From contig CATQJL010000001.1 in NCBI GenBank assembly GCA_958299035.1, positions 18,893,433 to 18,957,432 on the forward strand: 64,000 nt of DNA. Direction: 5' to 3'. Shown piece by piece: positions 12,103 through 22,706 of the stretch (position 1 is the first letter of the stretch; every line of letters begins with the position of its first letter). The position numbers and the translations under genes were made by a program. This DNA is from Cylicocyclus nassatus. Lineage: Eukaryota; Nematoda; Chromadorea; Rhabditida; Strongylidae. The notes below the pieces were generated by a model, which saw only the letters and a list, made by a program, of their open reading frames with translations, searched no databases and was not told the DNA's origin.

Positions 12103-13784
12103 CAGAGGTGCGATAGTCGGAGCCGATTCTCCGCCTACCTTCACTTTTGAGCTGGTACAGGGTGACCACCTTCACTTTTGCGTTTGAAAATTTTTTTTGC
12201 TAAAGCTTAAAAGAAGGAAAATAGGCAAAAGGAATGTAAATGAAAGTGTTAAGAGAATATATCTATGTAGTAGGTCGATCCAGGCAGTAACGGCCGAGAA
12301 CCAGAATTTCGAATGATAAAATAATGGAAAATCGTGAAAAATCATTCCACTGTTACAAATCTGCTGGCTGAAGACCTCCGCAGTTGGGACTTTATAGGTT
12401 TTGAAGGGTTAGTGTTGTTCTACCATACACTGAAAGAATCAGTTTGATTTGAGGAGTGGCCGCCGAGAACGAGAATTTTGAAAAACCTTAAAATTCTTTC
12501 AATTTTATGTTGCTTAATGACAACTGACATTTAAACTCTTAAAAATCCGGACTTTGAAGGTGTGTGATGTTGCGACTTCATAGATTTTGTAGGGTGAGGT
12601 TTGCCCTATTAGAATATTTCTTAGCTGTACCGATCCATGGAAACATCGCCGAGATCCAGGCTCTCAAGAAAGCAGGTAAAAAACCGTCTTTCAGCTCTTA
12701 ACTTCTTCAGAACTGCATGTATCATGTTGCGACTTCATAGGTTAGATTCTCCTCTTCAAGAGCTTCCAGATGATATATAATATGTGGGGGATTCAATGTT
12801 TCTTGCGGTTCTAACCCGGGGTGGAGTACTCCTCTTCACTAATTCTCCACTCCGCACATTTCAATGTATTGGAGGGAGGCCGCCAGTAGAGAATTAGTGA
12901 AGAGAGGTACTCCACCCCGGGCATATGGGAGGCGTGAAACCCCCAAATGTTATAGATCATTTGAAAGCTCTTGATGAAGAGAATCCAACCTATGAAGTCG
13001 CAACATGAATTATGCAATTTTGAAGAAGTTATGAGCTGAAAAACGGTTTTTTACCTGCTTTTTTAAGAGCCTGGATCTCGGCGATGTTTTTATGGATCGG
13101 TACAGCTAAGAAATATTTTGATAGGACAAACCTCACCCTACAAAACCCATAAAGTCGCAACATCACACACCTTCAAAGTCCGGATTCATAAGAGTTTAAA
13201 TCAGTTGTCATTAAGCAACTAAAATTGAGAAGATTTTTTAAGGTTTTTCAAAATTCTCGTTCTCGGCGACCACTCCTCAAACAAACTGATTTTTTCACTG
13301 TGTGGTAGAACAACACTTACCCTTCAAAACCTTTGAAGTCGCAACTGCGGAGGTCTTCAGCCAGCAGATTTGTAACAGTGGAATGATTTTTCACAATTTT
13401 TCATTATTTTATCATTTGAAATTCTGGGTCTCGGCGGTTACTGCCTGGATCGACCAACTTTCTTCGCAGTACGTCATAAGAAAATTTACTCTATAAAATC
13501 TATAAATTGTCGCTGAGTTTCACTCAAAACAAACTATTTTCTAAACACGTTTATTTTAGATATTTATGCCGTTGTATACATAAAAATATGCTTTGAATAT
13601 CTCTTTTGCATTTGTTTTGCTTATTTTCCGCGCACCGGCGACAACGACTCGAAAGGATAGAATCAGTCGACATTAACGCTTCCCCCCCCCCCGGTCGACG
13701 TTTTTGGGAGGTGAGTGTCCAGCACTACCACCTCTGGGACCACCTTCACTTTTGGCGGGCCCGGCTCCCCCCATCGCACCTCTG
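12103..13784. mobile_element. hAT-type non-autonomous element (fold-back)
   Basis: The element starts CAGAGGTGCGAT and ends ATCGCACCTCTG. It is flanked on both sides by the exact 8-bp duplication ATTGGAAG (12095-12102 and 13785-13792), diagnostic of hAT. The terminal homology continues inward (GGAGCCG... CACCTTCACTTTT). Most of the 1682 bp is the palindrome at 12268-13463. No transposase frame exists. It sits inside the Mutator-like element, so it is younger. Confidence 0.9.
12268..13463. repeat. 1.2-kb palindrome inside the hAT element
   Basis: The left arm begins GGTCGATCCAGGCAGTAACG and the right arm ends with CGTTACTGCCTGGATCGACC in near-exact inverse. The arms of nearly 600 bp match along their length. 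The centre lies near 12865, between CCGGGGTGGAGTACTCCTC-type blocks (12817 and 12903) that are themselves inverted. Several blocks recur within each arm (GTTGCGACTTCATAGRTT, and CCGAGA before ACGAGAATT or ACCAGAATT). Confidence 0.9.
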
Positions 13785-15191
13785 ATTGGAAGTCTGTTTC
13801 TCCTAGATAGCCACGAAAAGTTGATTGGGGTATATCTTGAAGCCAAACCCCACTTTCCAACAAGCTATAAATTAGGTTCACATTTTTGTAAGTTATGGAA
13901 TTCTTTTGGTTTACGCGCGAAGTGCATCGATCTAATAAGTATAGTAGTTTGGATAGAATCATCTGGCATGCAAAGAGAATCTGCAAAATTTCAGCGGATA
14001 TTTAGCTCAATTTTTTTTGCAAAAATAGCCTCTCCGAAAAAGGGTTTTTCTTATCATTCATTATCATGGACACTTTAACGCGGTAAATAACACAATTTTA
14101 GCGACTTTTAGTGTTGAGCACTCATTCAAATTCTTTGAAGAAAATCGTTGAAAATGATGTGAAGCTCAATTCTTTGGTTGTAACAAATGTTTTGCTCCAA
14201 AAGAGGTCAAAACCGCATCAAGTCTTATTTCGCATACTCCATAAAAAAAATTCTGACATTCTGTTTTTAATTTGCATCCAGTTTGAACTAAGCAAAATTG
14301 TAATTAAAAACTGGAGAAATTCAACTGCCCAAAAAATTAGAAAAAGCGAGAGGTCCGTCAGAAATAATAGAACACCCGCACCTTGCTCAAGAGATTTCAA
14401 CCAAACATACATGTGTACACCTGTCTCGGCTGAAAGTCGAAAAACGGAATTTTCCTTCCGAGGAAGCGATGCCACAGTAACGCTTAATGGTCGAAAGATC
14501 TCTAGTAATAAATTTCTCGTTTTTATATTGCAGACGCAACATGGTAGGGTCTCCAAAGCCTAGTATGTCACGTTCCATCCTTCATTACTCATCCAGAAAT
14601 ACTTGAAATATCCTCCAAACCTGAACAACTCGTGATGAGATTCGCCAGTGGGCGGGGCAAATGGGCGGAGCCGTTCAAAAGTGCGAGGACGCCTTGGAAG
14701 TGCTAAGTACCCCTGCAAGGAAAGGCGGTGAGGCTTTGCGAACTCCTGGGCGGCCGCACTTCCGCAGCCATTCAAACATTACAAAACTAGGTCACGGTTA
14801 TTTCACTTATAGCACTCTTAATTCACCTTTTCAAAAGATGTGAAGAAATTTTCGATTTTTCATTCTGACTGCTACTTAACTTGTTGGATGTTTTTAGGGC
14901 TTTTGTAATGGCGTAATCACATCTCATGGGAAGATGGAAAAGACATTCTTAATATATACTTGGCATATGTGCCAGTGGCGGACAGAGGGGAGGGGGGGAG
15001 GAGGAGGGGGCCTCCTCCTCCCTGAGAATGGGTCGCGAAATTTCTGAATTTTACTTACGAGAAATGAAAAAAATGTTTAAGTGACTTGTTTATTTGTAAT
15101 TTTTAAAAAATATTAATTAGTTTTTAATTTAAAATTTAATAAAATTTTCTAAAAATTCAAACTTGAATACCACTAGACACCCCCGGTTACA

Positions 15192-15589
15192 TGGGGACCG
15201 AGCCGGTGAGTCAGAGGACGCGGATCACCAACCTACCGATCTCCAGTGGCGGGAAGGAAAGCCCGCGCTGACACCTTCGGCAGGATATAAATACCGGGAG
15301 TCAGGGGGAGGTCTCAGGGAGGAAGCTCCCGCTAGCGCTGAGGAAGCGCTAGCGGGAGCTAACTCCGTCGAAGAGAGGCGAATCTCCCCCTTAAATAGGG
15401 AGTAACCATAAGCCTGCGGAAGTGGTCAAGAGGGTAAAGCCCGTCGTTTCGTTGTTAAGCCTTGTACAGCTACACGTTCTTGTTTCTTGTTGTTTGTTGC
15501 CGTTTTTCTGAGATAAATTATTAGTCGTTCAATCCGTGTTGTCTATCGATCCGGTTAAAACCGTTATACCACTAGACACCCCGGTTACA
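15192..15589 (+). mobile_element. LTR-like insert (solo LTR?) with repeated 3' end
   Basis: This GC-richer 398-bp block begins TGGGG and ends GGTTACA. Its final 21 bases (CCACTAGACACCCCGGTTACA, 15569-15589) also occur, with one extra C, immediately before it at 15170-15191. It contains GATATAAATACC (TATA-like, 15284) and GAGATAAATTATT (poly(A)-signal-like). A solo LTR preceded by the tail of another LTR would give this arrangement. A tandem satellite unit is the alternative. Confidence 0.45.
15324..15360. repeat. Perfect 16-bp hairpin
   Basis: AGCTCCCGCTAGCGCT (15324-15339) pairs perfectly with 15345-15360 across a GAGGA loop. It lies downstream of the TATA-like box of the LTR-like block, so if transcribed it would be in the 5' leader. 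Confidence 0.9.
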
Positions 15590-15707
15590 AGTTAGCTTTA
15601 CCTAAAAAAATTTTGGGAGTGCATGGACTAACGCCATGCACCTTCATTTAAAAAAATTTTTTGCCGCCGTCCCCCCTCCTCGGTCCGAAAACCCCGGACC
15701 GCCACTG

Positions 15708-16959
15708 CTTTGTGCCTATACAAAAGCATTACGGTGCGACTGCTTATTCAAAGTTAGCGACTCAAATTAACTTAATGCAAAAGTTGATAGGAACACTGTG
15801 GAGATTTCTTAGCCTTTCTGATGCAAATTAAGACCTTACTGATATAGTCGAATTAGAAGTTTCTAAAAGCATCTTGATGACCGGAAAATGGGAAAAAAAA
15901 TTACAAGAAGCAATTCTCATTTCACATGTGTTAACTTTTTTTGCGCTCTATGATTTCATAATGCACACTCACGACAGCATGACGAATAGAAGTTAGCTGA
16001 CTAATGAGTAAAATTCCGATACTATTTAAGCCGATAGATGCCGAAAACTGTTTTATCTCAAGAAATCGCTTACTTTCAAAACCTTTCTTTTCAAAACAGT
16101 ATCGTCAACAAATGCGTGCTGGGAATTGGCTCATGCATTATAAGAACGTCCGCAGCTTATTTTTAGCCTTTAATAACTCTTTCATTCACAATATCATATG
16201 ACACAGGCGTGCCATCAGCAAGATGAGATGTTTGTGACTGTCTGTATTGCTGGCTTTTGCGCTATAACTGGATCGCACTCATAAGTTAATTTGATTTGCA
16301 GAATATGTATTTGCCATGCTCAAAAAGCCAGCCCTTTCGCTCATTTACTGCAGCTTGCTTATGCTGCTACTACGATGTCTAATCGAAGAACATCAGACAA
16401 GAAAACATCGGACGAATGCTTATTGGCGATGCCTGAATAATTGAATTAATCAAAAAAAACTACATAATCTGCCTAAAGAATTTTTCCAGTTAAATGAGCC
16501 ATTTGTTCCAATAGAATCTGCATACTATCAGAGTATAATTTTAACTGAACTTCCAGGATCAAGATCTTCTGTGGCCTTTAAAAACATTTTTCTTTTCTTG
16601 GAAGCAAGATTCCTTTATAATTTCCACAGACACTCGCGCGTGCTTCTTAACACGAAGCTTTTGATTTATCCTTTACACATTGGTCCAGTAAACAGCTGCA
16701 CCCTTTACTGCTACATCTCCCTCTGCTCAAAAGGTTAATTTGACGATCTAAAACTACAGCCTACATCGATGCAGCTCTAGAATTTGCTTAGAGCAATTGC
16801 TTAAGGCAATTCCCAGCATTTTTGGGCTTAGGTCTAAATTTTAGAAATAAAACTCGCTAAAACTGTGAAAAGCGGAAGTCTCGGCGGGCAAAAACTTTGA
16901 GCTCGTTCTGGCCTCCTACTACGCTTCTCCGATGTATTTAGCGGAGACGTCCGAAAGTT
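15708..16959. other. No recognisable gene or element
   Basis: AT-rich, stop-dense, no motif or inverted repeat that I can define. Confidence 0.55.
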
Positions 16960-17700
16960 GAGCTATTTTGCCCCGGCAGCTTCCTGAAAAAAATTCTTTG
17001 AAGGTTAAAAAAAACAGCCCAGCACAGTTCTTGCACCGCGCTGGAACCGTTCCGCAATTTTCGGTAGTCCCGAAACCATGTGTGCTGCAGCCGCTCGCAT
17101 GCCGTTTTAAGCGGCGCGAAGTTGCAATTTTTGATTTTTTTCAAAGGTTTCCATGCTATATTCTGCTCCTTTTGTCTCATATGCAGCTTGCTCTCGTAAT
17201 GGAATAGTTCCAAGCTTGGAGAGGGGTGCAAGAATGAGCGCTGGTTGGTAATTACATGAGGCTGGAAGCTGTTACAAACTATACCGTTTTCATCCGTGTA
17301 CGCTTCTCCAAGTTTATTTGAATTTGGAGTTGTTCCATCGAAAGCGGACGGTAATCAACAACGAACGAGCAAGCGATACGAATTGTGTGAAGAAATGCGG
17401 CTGAAATGACGTCAAATTTCATCTAAACAAATGAAAAATTCGCGATCTTCGCAATCGTAATGGTAATATCAGCCCTCCCTGAAGGCAGCTCGTATTCCGT
17501 TCATTACAAGAAGAAGCAATGTGGAAGAATGAGACGGAAATGGGTAAAATCTACTGTCAAAATCGTTCATAAAAGTCAAAAATGCTATTTCGCGCAGCTC
17601 AGAACCGCCTGCGGGCGGCTGCAGAGCATGCAGCCAATTTCGAAAAAGTTCCAGCACAGTGTAAGAACCGTGCTGGAACAGAAATTCCAGATGAGTTGAA
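16960..17700. repeat. Diverged inverted repeat, ~200-bp arms
   Basis: The arms at about 16965-17205 (minus reading) and 17495-17700 (plus reading) share an order of blocks: TTC[AC]TTACRAGA, ATGAGACRRAA, AAAAATYRCAAYTTCGCGC, GCGGGCGGCTGCAG/GCGAGCGGCTGCAG, and GTGCTGG. Both arms read through as short open frames with the shared peptide pattern FAxLxTACxRLQ. I do not recognise this as a protein family. A non-autonomous fold-back element is the simplest reading. Confidence 0.55.
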
Positions 17701-18424
17701 CCCATCCTTGGTTGTCAAGTGTGGCTTTTATGTGGGGACTTACTGATGAGCCCTGAACTAGCTTCTACTTAAGCGGTAGAGCAAATGATTCTTTCACAAA
17801 CAGAAAAATTCTCCAAAGCTGGTACCGTAGATTTGAAGAACGACTTGCGTCAGCTTGCATGCTCTTGTGTGGGGATGCATTACCAGAGGAGTGAGGGTTC
17901 CACTCAAAATTGTGCAAGCCGATGCTAATCGTTTCAGAAATACGGTAGGGGCAAAAGGATGAAATTTCTAGGTTGTGGATGATTCATTTGCGCCCGCTTC
18001 GATAGTGTTTCAGAGCCTCATGAACATACATATTTCTTCAAAAGCCCCACAATTCAAGTTTGCCTTGACGTTGCCTTCTAACCGATAACTCAATTTTTGT
18101 AAGGTCTCTCACAAAAAAGTTATCAAAGTCGTTTTTGTTTGAAAGACGAGCAGTCCGAAGCGCTATGTACTTTGAAAGCAATAAAGATTATATCATATTG
18201 TACTCATTCACTATCGCTTTATAATCTGAATATATACTATGTAAGTGCTAATCAGCGTACTCTTCTTATAGATTCTGCTTCCATTCTAGTGAAAATTTCG
18301 GCCAGATTTTCGAAGCCTCCTCTACAGAATGGAATCAGTGTGCACGGAAACGCTAGCACACGATTTTTCAGATTTTTTGAAAAAAAAATTTTGTCAGATG
18401 GCATATTTCACAATGGTTCCACAT
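17701..18424. other. Unassigned spacer
   Basis: No recognised element or protein motif. Confidence 0.5.
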
Positions 18425-18599
18425 GCTGAAAGTTCTTACCGTAATCCTACAGTAATGATGAGATATCGGTGATCCGCTTTCGACTGCAAATCTAAGTTGA
18501 AGCCTCTTCAACTGAATGGTACTCGAATAGCGGAAAAAGACTCAGTGGGAACAGAGATGATAACGATTGAAAATGTGTACTTACTTTTGGGACACCCTG
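18425..18599. mobile_element. Single arm of CAGGGTGTCCC family (Tc1/mariner type)
   Basis: Read in reverse it starts TA-CAGGGTGTCCCAAAAG and contains GTACCATTC and TACTGTAGGATTACGGTAA. It matches in order the left arm of the element at 26907-27581 and related sequence near 62007. The partner arm was not found. Confidence 0.6.
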
Positions 18600-20511
18600 T
18601 ATTATGTGAGTCCAAAAATTCGTGCAATTTTTTAGACCTATTCTGAAATCGCTGAGAATGATGATAAACAAATCGTTCCATACCCAATGCAGAATTTTTT
18701 CCGCGTTCCAACAGCTATGTTTCCGTTGTGACTTTTCGGCGAGCGCTGAGATACTTGCCGAAAACTAGATTCCTTCATTTTTACCATGTCTGACTTTTGC
18801 TAACTTTCAGAGTTTTCATTTTAGGCTTTTTCTGATGTTTCAATGACCTTCTGACAAGGCAAGCCTTTTTCAAATCAATGCAGTTTTTGCATCCTGGCAT
18901 GCTTTCTAGAATGAAGCTTTAATTATGATTATTACCAGGGTTGAGCGTTGAGTCAGGCACGTCATCGTTTTGGGGTAAGAGCAAGAGGGAGGGGATGGGG
19001 GGAGGTCACAATCATAAAGCGATTTGTTCAGAAAAGTGAAGAAAAAAACCACGAACGACTAAGGTGAAATAGAAAAGCGCTCAGCCGTAAACACAAATCC
19101 GCCAGAGGAATGGCTTTCGTATAAACAGCATGCTGATGCTCGACTAACAAGTTTCAGCCAAATTCAATCCTTCTTAACACATTGACGATCAAAGCTTTCT
19201 TGAACCAGCCAACATTTTTCAGATAAAATCACGCACAATTCCATTTACAGTAGCGTTGGAATGCTGGCAAAAACAGTAGAGGTTGAATCTAGATTTAGCA
19301 TATAAGAAAACTCCCAGAGTTGATTTTAAACAAATTAGTAGCCATTCCAATGGGAGTCATGGGCCGTCAAGCCTTGACACACCATGTGTGTCAAGCGGTC
19401 GTCAATGTGTTAAACATACCGTTAGGTCACTAAAAAATCTTTGTGTGTAAAATGGGTTTGACCATATTCAGCATGCCAAATCACCTCAACGAGCTTTACA
19501 AACCATTAACTATTACATTTTAGTTTCCTTACGTCTAAAAAGCATAATTTTCAATGATGAGCGTGATCACAAAAGTGACAGAAGTTAGCTTTTTTGTATT
19601 CTTAGCGAAGCATTACTCATTATTTATCAGTTTATGGTAATAATTGGACTTCATATCGCTTAAAAAAGAACAAAGAATTGCTGTTAAAATGTTAGTCACG
19701 ACGTTTTCTACCTTAAGCGCTTCAACTCCACCAATCACCACAAAGGCAAAACAAGTCGTAGGCTCAAAGACCTATTGTAGAATCTTCAGAGTTCATGCCC
19801 TTATCGGTCCCATTTCTGCAAAAAACAAAAATTTTCTTTCTCAACAGCTCCGTCGGTTAACGCGTGAATTCAAAAAATTTCAAAAACCTGCTCGAAATAA
19901 ACAAAATTGTTTACAGATAAAAGAAGGTGAAATGACACCAAAATTGGTGTGTAGACGGGCAATAAGGATTTAGGACTATTGCGAAGAATAATGGAAAATC
20001 TGTGTGAACTGAAGACGTTACAAACTTTTTTCGGAGTCAGGTGGCGGTAAAAAAGTCATTTATTTTCCTTGCTTCACATAATTTTTTCACAAGTCTAACG
20101 TAACATTGTTAAACATCGAGAACCCTACAACTGAGTTTTTGCATCTCTTCAAACCCCTCCTCCTCGCCAGTTACAGCCCTCCATATATTTTGTATGACGG
20201 AGGCAAGCTTGCTTTAAGTGCACAATGGTGGGCGTCGGTCAATTCGAAGGCAAGCTTGCTTTAAGTGCACAATGGTGGGCGTCATTCTTTAGTTTTTTTT
20301 CTTGTTTTATTCTATTTTATTTGTTCTTTGTTATTCCTGCTTGATCCATTCGTGATCGTGTCATAGGTGAGTAGGTTTCTGTCGTTTTTGAAAAATTGAA
20401 AAAGCCATGCATGCCGAGCCCTGCTTTCACTTCTTACAGCAATAAGTCATACAGTTCGCATTTTTAATAGGAACCCAGGACATCATTTGATAGAGCAAAG
20501 CATCTACAAAA
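18600..20511. other. Mostly unassigned; small hairpin and short tandem repeat
   Basis: CTTGACACAC-CAT-GTGTGTCAAG at 19373-19395 is a perfect 10-bp hairpin. A 36-bp block (AGGCAAGCTTGCTTTAAGTG..., 20201-20236) is repeated exactly at 20248-20283, a 47-bp period. No gene recognised. Confidence 0.6.
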
Positions 20512-20795
20512 TACAGTGAGTGCGAAAAGTGCGAACAAGCCTTTCTCCCTTTTTCATCGCTCTTTTTCAGAGAGAAAACAGGGATAAGAATGTAATAATT
20601 GCATGAGGTGATAGAGCTCTTCATGATCTGCAATCTACACTTTGAGTTTTCTGAGAAACATGTGTTTTAAGAATTTCAAAAATCTTTTTCTAAAAAAGTC
20701 CGAAAATGGCCGCGTCACAACTCAGACACTCGCTGCGGCGGCGCGCGCGCCTTATGCGTGCGGCCCCTCATGTCCCCCGCCGCTGGCCGTCAAAT

Positions 20796-20880
20796 GGCGC
20801 GCGTGCCGCGAGTAGATGGCACGCGCGCCGCGAGTAAATGGTACGCGCGCCACACGATAATGGCACGCCGCTCGCACGGT
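20796..20880. repeat. Left GC-motif array, exact 22-bp period
   Basis: Motif starts lie at 20796, 20818, 20840 and 20862, exactly 22 bp apart. Each unit is GGCGCGCG, GGCACGCG, GGTACGCG or GGCACGCC followed by a GC-rich tail and an AT-containing joint (TAGAT, TAAAT, ATAAT). Confidence 0.9.
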
Positions 20881-21249
20881 ATAAGCACTGCGAATCACGG
20901 TGAATCTGTAGTATACCTGTTGGCAACCTTCAATTTCAGGCAAACAATGGCTTCAATTTCAAATATGAAGTTGGAAGTTTCCAAACCTTGGATTTGAAAA
21001 TTCAAATTTCAAAAATTCGAGAATTCAAATTTTTAAATTTGAGTTCAAACTCGGCACCTACTCGCAGCGCTTATGAAGACTAACTCTCAGTGGAAGAACT
21101 GGAAGAATCCCACTTGTGTTAATGAGACAACTCCTTTGCGAAACAGCGATAACCTCAATGAATTAACGATAAAGCACCCAAAACACTGCGTCGTACTTCA
21201 CGCGGGTATCGTTCGTGCTTACAGCGTGTGGGAATGCGGAAAATATCAT

Positions 21250-21516
21250 GGCACGCGGCTCACTGATAAATTGCGCGCCGCTCGCACTCTCAACTAGGGC
21301 GCACCGTTCGCGATACAATGCTGTAATGGCGCGCCCGCCGCCGCGCCGAGTGTCGAGTAGGCGCGCCGGCGGCCGTAATAAGGCGCGCCGCTCGCTGGCT
21401 GCGAATGATGGCGCGCCGCTCGCACTGAAGCCTGAACTATGGCGCGCCGCTCGCACTATGCTTCAACCAAAGCGCGCCGCTCGCACTGTAGCGCTATTAT
21501 GGCGCGCCCGCCGCCG
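21250..21516. repeat. Right GC-motif array, ~30-bp period
   Basis: Motif starts lie at 21250, 21272, 21298, 21328, 21360, 21382, 21410, 21441, 21471 and 21501. The best units read GGCGCGCCGCTCGCACT, followed by about 13 bp that differ between units (for example GAAGCCTGAACTAT and ATGCTTCAACCAA). The last five spacings are 28, 31, 30 and 30. Confidence 0.9.
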
Positions 21517-22552
21517 CAGCGAGTGTCTGAGAATGTCGCGAACAATAATTCTCCGTACGCAAAAACTTTCTTTAGACTCCTATTTTAAAGCGGAAACACA
21601 AGTTATCCGGACGGGTAAGCATACTACTATACAGAGCTCGTCAAGAACTACACACTGGTTATGGTTGCTTCCCCAAAAAATGCTACTACTACTATTCTAA
21701 TTGCAGACTCTTACAGTGTCTCGCGGCCGAGTTACAAGCTTGCAAAGCGGTATAACTCAGTGGTGAGGTGCAGGTCGTTTGCAAGCACTGCCAAGGGCCA
21801 TTTTCAGCAAAGAATCTCATCAGCACACGTCCGATGCATAGAGGATGGCAAAAAGCATTTATTTTATCCAAACGGCTTTGTTGGGATGTCTTGAACAGGT
21901 TTCCGTGTGAAGAAATTTGGCTTGATAAAGGAAATTGAAAGTTGTTTTTTGAAAAAAGTAAAATAAAACTCAAGCTTGCGTTTTTTGGGGAAGCAACCAT
22001 AACCAGTGTGTAACTCTTGACGAGCTCTGTATAGTAGTGTGTTTATCTGTCCGGATAACTTGTGTTTCCGCTTTAAAGTAGGACTCAAAAAAAAAATTCT
22101 TGCGTCCGAAGAATTATTGTCCGCGACATTGTGACGCGGCCATTTTCGGACTTTTTTTATAGAAAGATTCTTAAAATTTCTAGAACACATGTTTCTTAGA
22201 AACTTAAAGTGTGTATTGCAGATCTTGAAAAGCTCTTTCACTTCATGCAATTATTACATTTTTTCATCCTTGTTTTCTCTCTGAAAAAGAACGATGAAAA
22301 AAGAAGAAAAGCTTGTCCGCAACTTTTTGGCGGTCACTGCATGTGCAAGAGTTTGCACCAACTTCGACCCACTGTAAGTTTGCATCCAAAATCTGATTAG
22401 TGAAGGTTCAAAAAGTCGCGAAAAAATTTACATCTTTGTTTAAAAAATTACACTTATCTCGTAATACGCGTCCGACGCGCACAATGAATAAAGGCATTTA
22501 TCTCATTTGAACAGTGAAATGCACCGCTGCTTCTATGGGAAAACATGTATTA

Positions 22553-22706
22553 GGTTGTTTCAAAGTTCGTAAAGTTTTTATTTTGGTAGCCATTTTTTGC
22601 TAAAGCTGTTGATTTACGGCAAAGTACCTGCATCATTCAAAAGAGCTGAATTTGCTCTACAGGAACTGCTGTTCGTTTCGAGATGAACCTAAACCTCCTC
22701 GTCATA
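22553..22706 (+). mobile_element. mariner-like left end, interrupted
   Basis: TA-TTAGGTTGTTTCAAAGTTCG at 22553 is a classic mariner-type terminus. The following 150 bp resemble a mariner 5' leader, but no transposase is continuous. The Tc1-type element 22707-24266 then interrupts it. Confidence 0.5.

Larger units (their letters stand above)
11626..14758. mobile_element. Mutator-like (MULE-type) element, copy A
   Basis: CTTCCGCAGC occurs just outside both ends (11616-11625 and 14759-14768), a 10-bp target duplication as expected for Mutator-like elements. The left end (GAGGGGACGCAGGAGTTCC) and right end (GAACTCCTGGGCGGCCGC) are weak inverted repeats. Both terminal regions align with a second copy at 52713-53721 in the same orientation, which has its own duplication. 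The interior is split by a hAT element at 12103-13784 and has about 400 bp of extra sequence relative to copy B. No transposase recognised. ORFs of 112-150 codons at 14111-14563 overlap on both strands and match nothing I know. Confidence 0.75.
14973..15707. mobile_element. hAT-like element with CAGTGGCGG ends
   Basis: The ends are CAGTGGCGGACAG and CCGGACCGCCACTG. The flanking octamers ATATGTGC and CTTTGTGC agree at 6 of 8 positions, an eroded hAT-type duplication. Purine-rich (GGGGAGGGGGGAGGAGG) and pyrimidine-rich tracts lie just inside the ends. No transposase. An LTR-like insert occupies 15170-15589. Confidence 0.65.
20721..21531. mobile_element. GC-rich element with periodic subterminal motifs
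   Basis: The ends are CTCAGACACTCGCTGC and its exact reverse complement. The terminal homology extends through GCGGCGGCGCGC. The host sequence reads ...GTCACAA | element | AATGTCGCG, while the paired arm at 22121-22140 shows uninterrupted CGCGACATTGTGACGC, implying a 2-bp AA duplication. Both terminal portions are arrays of a GGCGCGCC-type motif; the centre (about 20880-21240) is ordinary AT-rich DNA. No transposase. Confidence 0.8.
20514..22339. mobile_element. TA-flanked fold-back element (CAGTGACCGCC family)
   Basis: The left end is TA-CAGTGAGTGCGAAAAGTGCG and the right end is CGGTCACTG, both matching a family end CAGTGACCGCCAAA...TGCGGACAA. Arms of nearly 370 bp pair outward from the centre: 20514-20720 joined to 21532-21680, against 21990-22339. 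The left arm is interrupted by the GC-rich element 20721-21531, and the right arm shows the unoccupied site. Related single arms occur at 29838-29995, 55360-55550 and near 57440. No transposase recognised. Confidence 0.75.

Noticed and set aside
14111..14563. 150-codon ORF inside Mutator-like copy A as a transposase
   Set aside because: No DDE or zinc-finger pattern, a 112-codon frame overlaps on the other strand, and copy B lacks most of the sequence.
20796..21516. CRISPR array
   Set aside because: Repeat-spacer appearance only. The motif is 16-18 bp, spacers are about 13 bp, it lies inside a transposon in eukaryotic-type DNA, and there are no cas genes.
21163..21700. 161-codon plus and 97-codon minus ORFs
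   Set aside because: Both run through the GC-motif array, where stops are rare by composition.
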